64,000 nt of DNA from Ancylobacter sp. SL191 (GTDB taxonomy: Bacteria; Pseudomonadota; Alphaproteobacteria; Rhizobiales; Xanthobacteraceae): contig NZ_CP113056.1 in the NCBI RefSeq assembly GCF_026625645.1, forward strand, positions 62,001 through 126,000, in the 5' to 3' direction. The notes under the pieces are model-generated. The model was given only the letters and a program-made list of their open reading frames with translations. It was not told the origin of the DNA and did no database searches. Positions 53,046 through 62,186 of the stretch are shown piece after piece. Numbering within the stretch: position 1 is the first letter of the stretch; each line of letters begins with the position of its first letter. A program made the position numbers and the translations under genes.

Positions 53046-54002
53046 TCACTTGGGGAGGAAGTCCTTGCAGTTGGCCTTGGTGACGAGGGGAGCGTCGAGA
53101 TAGACGACCTTGGAGGGAATGACGTCGGCGGCCGGCTTCTTCTCGACCACGATGTCCTCGATCCACTCGCCGGTCTGCGCGCCCATCTTCTCGAAGGGCT
53201 GGCTGATGGTGGCGATCATCTGGCTGCCGGGCTTGCAGACCTCGGCGATCGCCTGCGGGTGGCCGTCAATACCGATGACCTTGGCGTGGGTGTTGCCACC
53301 GGCCTTCAGCGCGTTCAGTGCCGCCTGCGCCGGCTCGTCCCACGGCGCCCACACGCCGTCGATCTGGTCGCCGAAGCGGGTCACATAGTCCTGCATCGAG
53401 CGGGTCGTGTCCTCGAAGAAGGCCGTGTAGTCGATGTTGTGCTCGGCCAGCACCTTCACGTCCGGGTATTCCTTCAGCACGGTGGCCATCGTCTCGCCGC
53501 GCTTGCGGGTGCCGTGGTGCTCGGCCATGCGCAGGAAGATGATCTTCGGGTTCTTGCCGAGCTCGTTGAGGAAGAAGGGTGAGACGGTGGCGCTCATCGC
53601 CCAGTTGTTGGTGGTGACATCGACCAGCGTGCCGTCCACCGAGCCGCTGTCGACGGTGAAGATCGGGATCTTCTGCGCGACGGCTTCCTTGATCGCGGCC
53701 GAGGAGGCCCGTAGATCGGCCATGGAGATGATGATGGCGCCGACGCCGCGCGAGGCGGCATCCTGGATGTTGGCGGCGGTCTTCTCGCCCGAGCCGCCGC
53801 TGTCGAGATAGGCGACCTTCCAGTCGGACTTGCCGGTTTCCTTCAGCCAGGCCTGGAAGCCGGCCTTCACGCGCTGCTCGGACTGGGCGGCGGCGTTGGA
53901 ATGCACCCAGGCGATGTCCAGCGCGAAGGCCGGCACCGCCGCCATCACGGTCGCGGCGGCGACCGCACCGAGGACGCAGTTCTTCATTGCTCGGAATGGC
54001 AT
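53046..54002 (-). CDS. Sugar ABC transporter substrate-binding protein (RbsB-like)
   Basis: 318 residues. Signal peptide (CVLGAVAAATVMAAVPAFA) then LDIAWVHSNAAAQSEQRVKAGF, VGAIIISMADLRASS, FTVDSGSVDG and GVWAPWDEPAQAALNAL, typical of type I sugar-binding proteins. ATG 54002 is chosen for its AGGGAG site; the ATG at 53987 has none. First gene of the ten-gene operon that also carries E1alpha/E1beta, AcoC-like and FGGY kinase genes. Confidence 0.92.
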   Translation of the reverse strand: MPFRAMKNCVLGAVAAATVMAAVPAFALDIAWVHSNAAAQSEQRVKAGFQAWLKETGKSDWKVAYLDSGGSGEKTAANIQDAASRGVGAIIISMADLRASSAAIKEAVAQKIPIFTVDSGSVDGTLVDVTTNNWAMSATVSPFFLNELGKNPKIIFLRMAEHHGTRKRGETMATVLKEYPDVKVLAEHNIDYTAFFEDTTRSMQDYVTRFGDQIDGVWAPWDEPAQAALNALKAGGNTHAKVIGIDGHPQAIAEVCKPGSQMIATISQPFEKMGAQTGEWIEDIVVEKKPAADVIPSKVVYLDAPLVTKANCKDFLPK

Positions 54003-54091
54003 TTTACAGTCTCTCCCTAACTGCGCCGGCCTGGCGCAGGATGTGTCGACCGCCTCTGTCGGGCGTTGCGGAGAGGCTAGTTCAGGCTCGA

Positions 54092-54119
54092 TACAAACGT
54101 CAAGATGAATTACATTTGT
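54092..54119. promoter_or_regulatory. Inverted repeat, possible SorC-family operator
   Basis: ACAAA (54093-54097) and TTTGT (54115-54119) are arranged as inverted arms around an AT-rich stretch between the divergent binding-protein and regulator genes. Short arms make this tentative. Confidence 0.4.
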
Positions 54120-54130
54120 CACGAGGCATG

Positions 54131-55129
54131 ATGGACGAGACCGACGATACGCTGATGGTGAAGGCCGCCTGGCTCTACCATGTGGGGGGCCTGAACCAGG
54201 CCGAGACCGCCGAACGGCTCGGCCTGACGCGGGCGCGGGTCAACCGCCTGCTGGCCGATGCGCTGGAGGAAGGGGTGGTGTCGATCACCGTCGACCGACA
54301 GCTTGCCGGCATGGTGCCGGTAGAGGAGGCCCTGCGCCGGCGCTTCGGGCTCGACTTCTGCCAGGCGACCCCGGCGCTTGATCTCGGCCTCGGCCGCCAG
54401 TCGGCCCCGGACGCCGGCGACCGGGCGGGACTTTCGCCGGCGCAGAAGGTGGCGTTTCGCGCGGTCGGCCTACTCGGCGCCAATCACCTGCGGGCGCATC
54501 TCGCCCGCGACGAGCCGGCGACCGTCGGGCTCGGCTGGGGCCGCACGCTCGAGCAGATGACGCTGCACATGGCCGGTGTCAGCGCGCCGAATGCGCGGTT
54601 CATCTCGCTGATGGGCTCGCTGACCGCCAATTCCGCCTTCAACCCGTTCGAGCTGGTCCATACCCTCGCGAAGCGGACCGGCGGCGAGGGCTATTTCCTG
54701 CCCGTGCCGTTCATCGCCGACACGGTGGAGGACAAGCAGGTGCTGCTCTCCCAGCGCCAAGTGGCGAAGGCGCTCGCCATCGCCGGCACAGCGACGCTGT
54801 GCATGATCAGCGTCGGCGAGCTGGAGGAAGGCGCGCTGCTGCGCCGGCAGGGCATGCTCACCGTGGCCGACCTCGAGAGCTTGCATAAGGCCGGCGCGGT
54901 GGGCGACACCAACGGCATCTTCTTCGATGCGCTGGGCCGCCCGGTCGATCACCCGCTGAATGAGCGTACCCTCGCCGTGCCGTTCGACGTGCTGCGCGGC
55001 CTCAATGTCGTGCTGATGGTGGCCAGCCCGGAGAAGACCCGCGCCGCCGCCGCGCTGCTCGCCAGCGGCATCGTCAACGGCCTCATCATCGACGGCGACG
55101 CCGCCCTTCGCCTTGTCGAGCAGGGCTGA
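54131..55129 (+). CDS. SorC/DeoR-type sugar-binding transcription regulator
   Basis: 332 residues. N-terminal helix-turn-helix at about 10-55 (VKAAWLYHVGGLNQAETAERLGLTRARVNRLLADALEEGVV) and a C-terminal sugar-phosphate-binding domain with VGLGWGRTLEQM, ISLMGSLTANSAFNPFELVHTLA, PVPFIADT and GIFFDALGRPVDHPLNERTLAVPFD. The ATG at 54131 follows a GAGG at short distance; the ATG at 54128 is too close to it. The family responds to phosphorylated sugars, which fits the FGGY kinase in the divergent operon it presumably controls. Confidence 0.9.
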   Translation: MDETDDTLMVKAAWLYHVGGLNQAETAERLGLTRARVNRLLADALEEGVVSITVDRQLAGMVPVEEALRRRFGLDFCQATPALDLGLGRQSAPDAGDRAGLSPAQKVAFRAVGLLGANHLRAHLARDEPATVGLGWGRTLEQMTLHMAGVSAPNARFISLMGSLTANSAFNPFELVHTLAKRTGGEGYFLPVPFIADTVEDKQVLLSQRQVAKALAIAGTATLCMISVGELEEGALLRRQGMLTVADLESLHKAGAVGDTNGIFFDALGRPVDHPLNERTLAVPFDVLRGLNVVLMVASPEKTRAAAALLASGIVNGLIIDGDAALRLVEQG

Positions 55130-55636
55130 GCCCGACGGGAGCGCAGGCCGCGCCGGTGGCTCGGTCGCTCAACCATGGTTCGACGTGGCGCTCGGCCCTC
55201 CACCGAGAGCGCGGCGCTGAGGTCCGCATCGGCCTTGTTGACGCCCTGGCCGATGGGGGTGTCGCCGACCACGACCACAGTACCGACTTGGCGCGCGGCG
55301 CCGACGACAACCAACGCCTCGACCTTCAGCCTGGCGCATGCCCTGATCGAGGGGCTGATCCAGTGCCTCAGCCCTGAGGCCCGGCGGGGCGCTACATCCG
55401 CAGGGAACGGAGGTGCGCCAGAATCACCATCTCCAACGCCCTTGGGAACGAACTGCTAGGAATCAGGTTCGATTCGGTCGGTGACCAGAGCGTCGGGCCA
55501 CGCGATCTGATGGTGACGACCTCATCCACCGCATAGACACATGTGACTTAGCCACACTGCGTCATTGGCGCCGTCAATGAAATTGTCCGAAACAATCTCT
55601 CACATCCGCCCCCCGTAGCTCTGTGCCACGCCCCCC
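55130..55636. other. About 500 bases without a recognisable gene
   Basis: Between the SorC regulator and the autotransporter I find short open frames on both strands but none with a start site, ribosome site and natural protein composition. The minus frame near 55200-55350 reads VEALVVVGAARQVGTVVVVG, which might be a remnant, but I cannot name it. The last 150 bases are less GC-rich than the surroundings. No terminator for either flanking gene was seen. Confidence 0.4.
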
Positions 55637-58600
55637 TCAGAACCGCACGCTCAACCGCGCGTTGACGCCGTTCTCGCTGACGCCGTCGCCATACTGGCCG
55701 GTATAGGCGATGCCGAGCGTCGCGGTCGGGCTGATCAGCATGTCCAGACCCGCCTCGATCACCGCCGCGTCTTCCGCGATCGGCGCGCCGGTGACGGTGA
55801 AGGCGTCGGAACCGGCAAAAGCCTGCGTCACCGTCGGGTCGATGTCGCCGAAAGCATGGCGCCAGCCCAGCGCGCCGCGCAGCGTCGCCGCCGTCGAGCC
55901 GAAGGCGATCTCCTTGGCGAGGCGCAGACCCAGCGTGGTGAAGGTCGTGTCCATGGTCTGCGAGTCGCCCGTCAAGGCCGCCGCGCCGCCCTCTTCCGTG
56001 TAGCCGTCCTGATGCAGGCTGACATAAGAGAGGTTGGCGAAGGGCTCGAAGGCGATGCCGGCGGCGTCGATGCGGTAGCCGAGTTCGCCGAAGGCCTGCA
56101 CCGTGCCGGCGTCGTAATCCGCAGACAGGCTGTCGGAATAGCCGGTGAAGGCGACCGAGCGGTTGGTCGAGATGTCCTGCCACGTATAGGCAAGGCCGGT
56201 GCGCAGCGCGAGCGGACCCCAGGCGTTGCCGCCATAGACGCCGATGTGCCAGTTGTCGCTCGAGCCGGACGAGTTGCGGCCCGAGATCGAGAAGTCGGTG
56301 TAGCTGTAGCCACCGGCGACGCCGAGCCGCCAGCCGTCACCGACCAGCGTGTCGGCGCCGATCAGGAAGCCGCCGGTGGAATCGGAGACGCCGGCAGCGT
56401 TGGAATTGCCGTTCATGTCGCCCCAATTGCCGAAGGCGGTCGACCACAAGGCGAAGCGCTCCACCGGCGCCAGAGCGGGCGCCGCCTTGACCGGCATGGC
56501 GAGATCGGCGGCCACCTTCACGGGCGAGGGCGCCGCATAGGCCAGCGCGCCCGAGGACGTCTCGACCACATTGACCACCGTGCCGGCGGAGGCCCCGACG
56601 CCGCCCTGCGCCGCCCGCAGGCGGTCATTCAGCGCGCCGCGAATGAGCGAGGACTGTTCCATAAACAGGCTCTGGGTCGAGGCATGCACCTCGCCGGAGA
56701 GCTGGTCGAACGCGTTCGGCGCTTGCGCCGCCGTGAGCTGGAGCACCGCGTCATAGACCGCGTTGCCGAGGCCGAGCGATTCCGTGGCGTTGGCGGTCGC
56801 CGTCTCGTTCGGCGTCTGCGCCAGGGAGGCGAAACGCACATCGTTGCGCGCCAGCGTCAGATAGACATTGCTGGCGTCATAGCTGAGCGAGGGCGTGAGA
56901 TACGCATAGTTGGTCGTGACCGTATCGAAGGAGCCGGTCACCCCGCCCTGCGCGGTGAGAATGGTGTAGGTGGCGAGCGGGTTGGCATAGCCGGCCTGCG
57001 CCAGCACCGCGACAGTGCCGCCCGACAGTGTGGCGATGCCGGTCGCGCTGATCAGGTCATGCGTGCCATCCGCCCAGATTTCCACCGCATAAGTCGAGCC
57101 AGCGGCGAAGCTGACATCGCCAGCGACGGTGATCGTACCCGGCGAGTAACCGGGAGCGACGGTACCGCCGCTCAGCACGGTCAGCCCGCCAATGGTGCCG
57201 GTGCCGCCGATGGTGCCGCCGCTCTCGATGGTGAAGGTCGAGCCCGTGCTGGAGTTCGCCGCCAGAACGAGGTCGGCCCCCTCGACCGCGATCGGTCCGT
57301 TATAGCCGCCGGCGCCGGTGAAATTGACCGTGCCGCCGAGAATGGTGACCGAGCCCGAACCGGTGATGGTGCCGGGGAAGTCATAGGTATCGGACCGGTA
57401 GAACACCAGCGCGGCATTGTTGACGATGCTGCCGATTACCGAACCCGTCGTGCCGCCATTACCGATCTGCAGCGTGCCCTCGGAGATGGTGGTACCGCCG
57501 GTATAGCTGTTGTCGCCGGTCAGGATCAGCGTGCCCGAACCCGTCTTCACCAGCGCGCCCGAGCCGGAAATTTCGCCGGCATAGGTGCCGGTCGAGGCTT
57601 GGGCGAATTCCACCGTGCCATTGTTGACGATGTTGCCGGTGCCGAGGCTGGCGGTGCTGCCGATCAGCGTGCCGGCCGCGACCGTAACGCCGCCGCTGAA
57701 GCTGTTGGCGCCGGTAAGGGTGAGCGTGTTGCCCGCGAGATAAAGCGCGCCATTGCCGCTGATGGTCGAGGAGAAGGTGTAGCTGGCATTGGAGAAGTTG
57801 AAGACGAGGCGTCCCGTCCCGTCGCCGAACACCACGGAGGGCGCGTCGATGGTGCCGGCCAGCGCCGCCGTCGCGCCCTGCGCCGCGCCGATGTTCAGCG
57901 TGCCCGTGCTGTTGGCGCCATAGGCGATCACGACCTCGCGGGTGGTCACCGAGCCGCTGTCGGTCAGCGTCAGCTCGCCGTCGCCATCGGTGCCGACGAA
58001 CAGGCGCCCGGTCGTCGTCGTCCAGTTGGAACCGGCGCCGGTGATCAGCACCGTGCCGGAACCGCTCTCCTCATTGCCGAGATAGCTGCGGTTGCTGACA
58101 ACCACGCCGCCATCGGAAATGGTCAGATCGCCAGTGCCGAAACGCCCGACATTGAGATCGCTCGTGTTCTCCCAGCGCGAACCCGTACCGGTCACCGTCA
58201 TAGTGCCGGAAGAGCCATCGAGGTCGCCGAGCAGGCCCTGCACATCGGTGATCTTGCCGCCGTCGGAAATGGTGACCGTTCCCACCGACCCGTCGCTGTG
58301 CCCCACGAGGAAGTCGCCGGAATTGGTCCAGACCGAGCCCGCACCATCGATCGTGGCGGAGCTGACGGAGCCGAGCTCGGTGCCGACATAGCCGTCGACG
58401 CCGGAGAGCGAGGCCCCGGCGAGCACCGAGAGCGTGGCATCGCCGAAATTGCCGACATAGATGTTGGCGGTGCTGGTCCAGCTGCTGCCGGCCCCGGTGA
58501 GGGTAACGGTGGCCGTGCTGGTCGCCTCATTGGCAAAGTTCGCGCCGACGCTGGTCACGTCGCCCCCGTTCGAGACGGTGATCTCGCCCGTGCCGGCGCG

Positions 58601-59809
58601 GCCGATGAAGATGCGCCCGGTCGATTCGAGCAGCGAGCCGCTATCCGTCACGGAGATGGTGCCGCTCGCGCCATCCACATCGCCGGCGCTGACGCCGCTG
58701 GTGCTTACCTTGCCGCCATCCTCAATGGTCAGCGTGCCGTCGCCACCGAGATCGGAAGTGGCGCCGTCGAAGCCACCAACGCGCAGGTCGCCCGCCTCCC
58801 AGAGCGAGCCTGTCCCGGTGACCGTCGCCGAGCTGGTGCTGCCGGTGAGACGGGCGATGATGGACAGGGCGCTCGTGACCTTGCCGGCATCCTCAATGGT
58901 CAGCGTGGTATCGCCGAAATTGCCGATGAACAGGTCGCCGGTCACGGTCCAGGCACTGCCCGAGCCGCTCACCTCGACAAAACTGCCATCCGCGCTGACA
59001 AGGTTGCCGACGCCGGCGCTGCCGGTATCCACCGTGCCGCCGCCGGAGATGGTCAGCGAGCCGACGCCGCCGCCGCCGACCGTCATCAGGCCGGTATTGG
59101 TCCAGGAGGAATCGGCGCTGGTGACGGAGGCCGAGCCCTTCGAGCCGACGCCATCGGCCAGCGTGGCCGCGCCGCTGGTGACCGTGCCGGAAGTGACGAC
59201 GAGTTCGCTGATGACGCTCGACGCGGCATAGCCGACGAACAGGGTGTTGGTAACGTCCAGCGCGCCGCTGTCTTCCAGCGTCACGGTGCCCTTGCCGCCG
59301 CCAGCGCCGATATACAGCGTATCCTGAATGGTGGCCTGCGCGCCGTCGCCGGTGATGGTGAGGGTGCCGTCGCCCTCATTGCCGATATAGGCCGCGCCGC
59401 TATTGGTCCAGCTAGCGTCCGCCCCGGTGATAAGGAGCGATCCGAGCGATCCCGCCGCATTGCCGATCGTGGTGGTCGTGGTGGCGAGCGAGGCGGTTGC
59501 GCCGGTCCCGTCGATGGTCAAGGTGCCGGTGGTGGAGGTGACGCCGATGAACAGCGTGCCAGCCGTCGCGCCGGCCGAAGAGATGACCGGGCTGTTGGGG
59601 GATGCCTCGTCGATCCGGGCCTGATCGGAGGGGCCGGGCGCATGGCCGTCCCACACCCAGTTCGAATCGGTGAACCAGTTGGAACTGGTTCCGCCCTGCC
59701 AGTAGACCGAATCGGCAAAGGCGGTGCTGACGGTCGCGTTCGAGCACAACAACAGACTGGCGGCAAACGCCGCATGCGCAACTCTGGACAACAAACCACT
59801 CCCCCACAC
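55637..59809 (-). CDS. Autotransporter (type Va) with long repetitive passenger domain
   Basis: 1390 residues from a GTG at 59809. Signal peptide to about residue 32 (AHAAFAASLLLC, then VSTAFA). The passenger (about 35-1100) consists of beta-helix-like repeats with SxWTNTGxLxVG and GxLTIxDGGxVT units, then two autotransporter-associated repeats (LTLTGANSFSGGVTVAAGTL, LILTGDNSYTGGTTISEGTL). The C-terminal 250-280 residues are the outer-membrane beta-barrel (RFALWSTAFGNWGDMNG, GYSYTDFSISGR, GELGYRIDAAG), ending in the terminal phenylalanine of LSVRF. The protein should be secreted to the cell surface and may act in adhesion or aggregation; no protease motif is visible. No neighbouring gene is functionally linked. 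Confidence 0.9.
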   Translation of the reverse strand: MWGSGLLSRVAHAAFAASLLLCSNATVSTAFADSVYWQGGTSSNWFTDSNWVWDGHAPGPSDQARIDEASPNSPVISSAGATAGTLFIGVTSTTGTLTIDGTGATASLATTTTTIGNAAGSLGSLLITGADASWTNSGAAYIGNEGDGTLTITGDGAQATIQDTLYIGAGGGKGTVTLEDSGALDVTNTLFVGYAASSVISELVVTSGTVTSGAATLADGVGSKGSASVTSADSSWTNTGLMTVGGGGVGSLTISGGGTVDTGSAGVGNLVSADGSFVEVSGSGSAWTVTGDLFIGNFGDTTLTIEDAGKVTSALSIIARLTGSTSSATVTGTGSLWEAGDLRVGGFDGATSDLGGDGTLTIEDGGKVSTSGVSAGDVDGASGTISVTDSGSLLESTGRIFIGRAGTGEITVSNGGDVTSVGANFANEATSTATVTLTGAGSSWTSTANIYVGNFGDATLSVLAGASLSGVDGYVGTELGSVSSATIDGAGSVWTNSGDFLVGHSDGSVGTVTISDGGKITDVQGLLGDLDGSSGTMTVTGTGSRWENTSDLNVGRFGTGDLTISDGGVVVSNRSYLGNEESGSGTVLITGAGSNWTTTTGRLFVGTDGDGELTLTDSGSVTTREVVIAYGANSTGTLNIGAAQGATAALAGTIDAPSVVFGDGTGRLVFNFSNASYTFSSTISGNGALYLAGNTLTLTGANSFSGGVTVAAGTLIGSTASLGTGNIVNNGTVEFAQASTGTYAGEISGSGALVKTGSGTLILTGDNSYTGGTTISEGTLQIGNGGTTGSVIGSIVNNAALVFYRSDTYDFPGTITGSGSVTILGGTVNFTGAGGYNGPIAVEGADLVLAANSSTGSTFTIESGGTIGGTGTIGGLTVLSGGTVAPGYSPGTITVAGDVSFAAGSTYAVEIWADGTHDLISATGIATLSGGTVAVLAQAGYANPLATYTILTAQGGVTGSFDTVTTNYAYLTPSLSYDASNVYLTLARNDVRFASLAQTPNETATANATESLGLGNAVYDAVLQLTAAQAPNAFDQLSGEVHASTQSLFMEQSSLIRGALNDRLRAAQGGVGASAGTVVNVVETSSGALAYAAPSPVKVAADLAMPVKAAPALAPVERFALWSTAFGNWGDMNGNSNAAGVSDSTGGFLIGADTLVGDGWRLGVAGGYSYTDFSISGRNSSGSSDNWHIGVYGGNAWGPLALRTGLAYTWQDISTNRSVAFTGYSDSLSADYDAGTVQAFGELGYRIDAAGIAFEPFANLSYVSLHQDGYTEEGGAAALTGDSQTMDTTFTTLGLRLAKEIAFGSTAATLRGALGWRHAFGDIDPTVTQAFAGSDAFTVTGAPIAEDAAVIEAGLDMLISPTATLGIAYTGQYGDGVSENGVNARLSVRF
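57712..59512 (-). repeat. Coding repeats in the autotransporter passenger
   Basis: About 600 residues (roughly 100-700 of the protein) are built from degenerate units of about 48 residues with the consensus pattern GTGxLTIxDGGxV, then about ten variable residues, then SGTxTVTGxGSxWxNTGDLxVGxxG. Each unit ends on a conserved Trp-x-Asn/Ser. Units differ enough that they are protein-level rather than recent DNA duplications. Confidence 0.7.
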
Positions 59810-60066
59810 GCTACCCGCCTCGACGAGGATTCGTGGCAGGTCGCGCTCTCATTGTTGCCTTTACATACCGTATGGTGATCGGCCGATAAAGATGCCGGGG
59901 GGCCCATCCGGCAGGGCTCCTTTTGGTCGGTTCTACGGCCAGGAGGAAACACCTTGGAGCATCATTGAGAGGCCCCCCGCCTGGGCGGGGCTCCCGAATC
60001 CCCGAATCGAGGTTCATAAACCTCGGCATAATCGCCCCAGCCGGTGAGGCGATGCAGGGTGGGCTT

Positions 60067-61395
60067 TCAGCTGCGTAGACGCTGCTCCAGCCAGACTGCC
60101 TGCGCGAGTACCCGGTCGTCCTCGCCCGAAGCCGCGCACAGATGGGTCGAGAGCGGCCTTCCGTCGGCCGTGCTCCCCGTAGGCAGCGCCACACCCGGCA
60201 TATCCAGGAAGCTGGCGATCATCGTCAGCGCCAGGGTCGCGACATTGACCTCGGCGAAGCGCGCGGGATCAGCCTCCAGCGGCGCCAGCAGCGGGGCTGT
60301 GTGTTTGACGGTCGGAAGGATCAGCGTCGCGCCAGCGAGCTCCGCGCGCAGGCGTTGCATTTCCCGTGCGCGGATCGCGACGAGTTCCGCCGCCGCCTCG
60401 GCCGAGATGCGGGCGGCTCCGTCGAGCCGGCTCAGCACGCGGGCATCGACAAGGGAGCGCTTCGGGCCGGTCAGCGTGTCGATATGCAGGTGGCGCGCCT
60501 CATAGGCGCCGAGCCAGCCGAGCGTCGTAATGGCCTCGCGGGCACGGTGCCAGGCGTCGACGCGCTGGCGACGGATCGGCGCGTATGGCGACACGCGTGC
60601 CAGAACGTCCTCGAAATGCGCGCGAACCGGCGCTGTGACCGCGGGGTCGTCAATTATGGAATCGTCGACAACGAACTGCGGCGGCGTGAGCGGCAGGAGT
60701 TGCGCCGAAACGCCACGCATCGCCGCGTCCATCGTCGCGCAATCGGCGACACAGCCGGCGAGTGGCCCGAGGCTGTCGAGGCTGCCCGCCAGAGGAAACA
60801 CGCCGGCCATGTCGTAGCGCGCCTGCGAGGCCTTGTAGCCGACGCAGCCGGTGAAGGCGGCGGGCACCCTAACCGATCCGGCCGTGTCGGTGCCGATCGC
60901 AGCGGGCACGATCCCGCGCTGCACGGCGACCGCCGAGCCGCTGGAGGAGCCGCCCGGCATGCGGGGCGCGCCCGGCAGATCCGCGGTCGGCGTTCCGAAA
61001 TGCGGGTTGGCGCCAAGGCCGGAAAAAGCGAATTCGCTGAGATTGGTCTTGCCGATCGGGATGAAGCCGAGGCGCCGCGTCGCCGCGACCACCGGCGCAT
61101 CGCACCCTGCCGGCACCGCCTCGTCGCGGGTGCGCGAACCGGCGCTGGTGCGCGTGCCGGCGATATCGAACAGGTCTTTCCAGGCGATCGGGATGCCGTC
61201 ATGGCTACTGAGCGGCTGCCCCCGCGTCCAGCGCCGGCGGGCGGCATGGGCGTCGGCAAGCGCCGCGTCCTCCATCAGCGTGATGAACACGGCGTCGGAT
61301 GCCCGCGCCCGCTCCAGCGCGCGCTCGACGAGCTGGACCGGATCGGTCCGGCCGGCGGCGAGATCGGCGGCGAGGTCGTCGAGGTTCTCGGGCAT
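60067..61395 (-). CDS. Amidase signature family hydrolase
   Basis: 442 residues. The Ser-cisSer-Lys triad is visible: lysine in IAWKDLFDIAGTRT, cis-serine in PGGSSSGSAVAV and nucleophile in GTDTAGSVRVPAAFTG. Members hydrolyse a wide range of amides, including carbamoyl and cyclic-imide products. The ATG at 61395 is the first Met before the conserved ENLDDLAADL. It is the last gene of a minus-strand cluster with RraA-, SDR-, aspartate-dehydrogenase- and deacetylase-like genes, so its substrate is probably an amide intermediate of that pathway. Confidence 0.88.
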   Translation of the reverse strand: MPENLDDLAADLAAGRTDPVQLVERALERARASDAVFITLMEDAALADAHAARRRWTRGQPLSSHDGIPIAWKDLFDIAGTRTSAGSRTRDEAVPAGCDAPVVAATRRLGFIPIGKTNLSEFAFSGLGANPHFGTPTADLPGAPRMPGGSSSGSAVAVQRGIVPAAIGTDTAGSVRVPAAFTGCVGYKASQARYDMAGVFPLAGSLDSLGPLAGCVADCATMDAAMRGVSAQLLPLTPPQFVVDDSIIDDPAVTAPVRAHFEDVLARVSPYAPIRRQRVDAWHRAREAITTLGWLGAYEARHLHIDTLTGPKRSLVDARVLSRLDGAARISAEAAAELVAIRAREMQRLRAELAGATLILPTVKHTAPLLAPLEADPARFAEVNVATLALTMIASFLDMPGVALPTGSTADGRPLSTHLCAASGEDDRVLAQAVWLEQRLRS

Positions 61396-61467
61396 GATCG
61401 GCTCCGCGTCGAGGAAAGCTCCCGGCCGGCGCGGCAACGGCGCCGGCCGGGCACGCAAGCGCGTGTG

Positions 61468-62169
61468 TCAGACGTGACCGTACTTCGCCAGCGCGTCGGC
61501 AAGCGAGAGGCCGCTCGCCAGTTCGGCGCGGATGGCGACTTCGGTGCGGGTGAGGCGCTCGGCCTCGATGAGCACGGTCTCGACCACACGGGCGGGGATG
61601 ACGATCACCCCGTCCTCGTCGCCGAGCAGGAAATCGCCCGGCGACACCTCCACGGTGCGGCTGGTGGCGCCGCGCATGACCACCGGAATCTGCCAGGCAT
61701 TGACCTTCCAGCGGCCGATCGACTGGGTCGGCGTGCGGTAGCGCGCGAAGACCGGAAAGCCGTGCTCGCCGATCCAGCGTATGTCGCGAATGCCGCCGTC
61801 GATCACCGCGCCGACGCTGCCGCGCTCCTTCATGCCCAGCGCGATCAGCTCGCCGAAATAGCACACACCCTCGCCATCGCCGCTCCACACGGTGATCTCG
61901 TCCGGGCCGACGCCGTGGCAGGCCTTCATCTTCTCGGCGTCGCCGCCGAGCGGATAGGGGGTCTTCTGGCCGCGGATCGTGTAGGCCCAGCCGGCGATGC
62001 GGTTGTTGTGCGCGGGATAGGGCGCGAAGTCGGCGGCGAGGCTCTGATCCATGAAGCCGAGCGTGTCGAGCACGTCGGCGACGTTCGAGGTGTCGACGGC
62101 GAGGTAGCGGCGGCGGATATCGGCCTTCTGCGCCGCGGTGAGGGCCGGCGTGTTGTCTATCGGGGTCAT
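61468..62169 (-). CDS. RraA family protein (HMG/CHA aldolase or oxaloacetate decarboxylase type)
   Basis: 233 residues. The family's divalent-metal motif appears as VGAVIDGGIRDIRWIGE, followed by FPVFARYRTPTQS and a C-terminal GDFLLGDEDGVIVIPARVVE. Besides the RNase E inhibitor, this family contains metal-dependent aldolases and oxaloacetate decarboxylases; the longer chain and catabolic setting point to an enzyme rather than RraA itself. It lies 17 bases after an SDR gene. Next to an aspartate-dehydrogenase-like enzyme, oxaloacetate decarboxylation is an attractive but unproved role. Confidence 0.85.
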   Translation of the reverse strand: MTPIDNTPALTAAQKADIRRRYLAVDTSNVADVLDTLGFMDQSLAADFAPYPAHNNRIAGWAYTIRGQKTPYPLGGDAEKMKACHGVGPDEITVWSGDGEGVCYFGELIALGMKERGSVGAVIDGGIRDIRWIGEHGFPVFARYRTPTQSIGRWKVNAWQIPVVMRGATSRTVEVSPGDFLLGDEDGVIVIPARVVETVLIEAERLTRTEVAIRAELASGLSLADALAKYGHV

Positions 62170-62186
62170 CGGGGGGCTCCCTGAGG

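Noticed and set aside
55175..55459. 94-residue frame after the SorC regulator, possible transposase remnant
   Set aside because: No transposase motif or terminal repeats could be identified; composition resembles random GC-rich translation.
57712..59512. Repeat array considered as CRISPR or tandem DNA repeat
   Set aside because: Units are diverged at DNA level, lie in frame in a single coding sequence and have no identical repeats with unique spacers.
55856..59878. 1340-residue open frame opposite the autotransporter
   Set aside because: It mirrors the repetitive high-GC passenger gene; its translation is Arg/Ala/Gly-rich without domains, whereas the minus strand gives signal peptide, repeats and beta-barrel.
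59971..59990. Hairpin CCCCGCC/GGCGGGG after the amidase gene
   Set aside because: Stem with almost no loop and no T run on either strand; not a convincing terminator.
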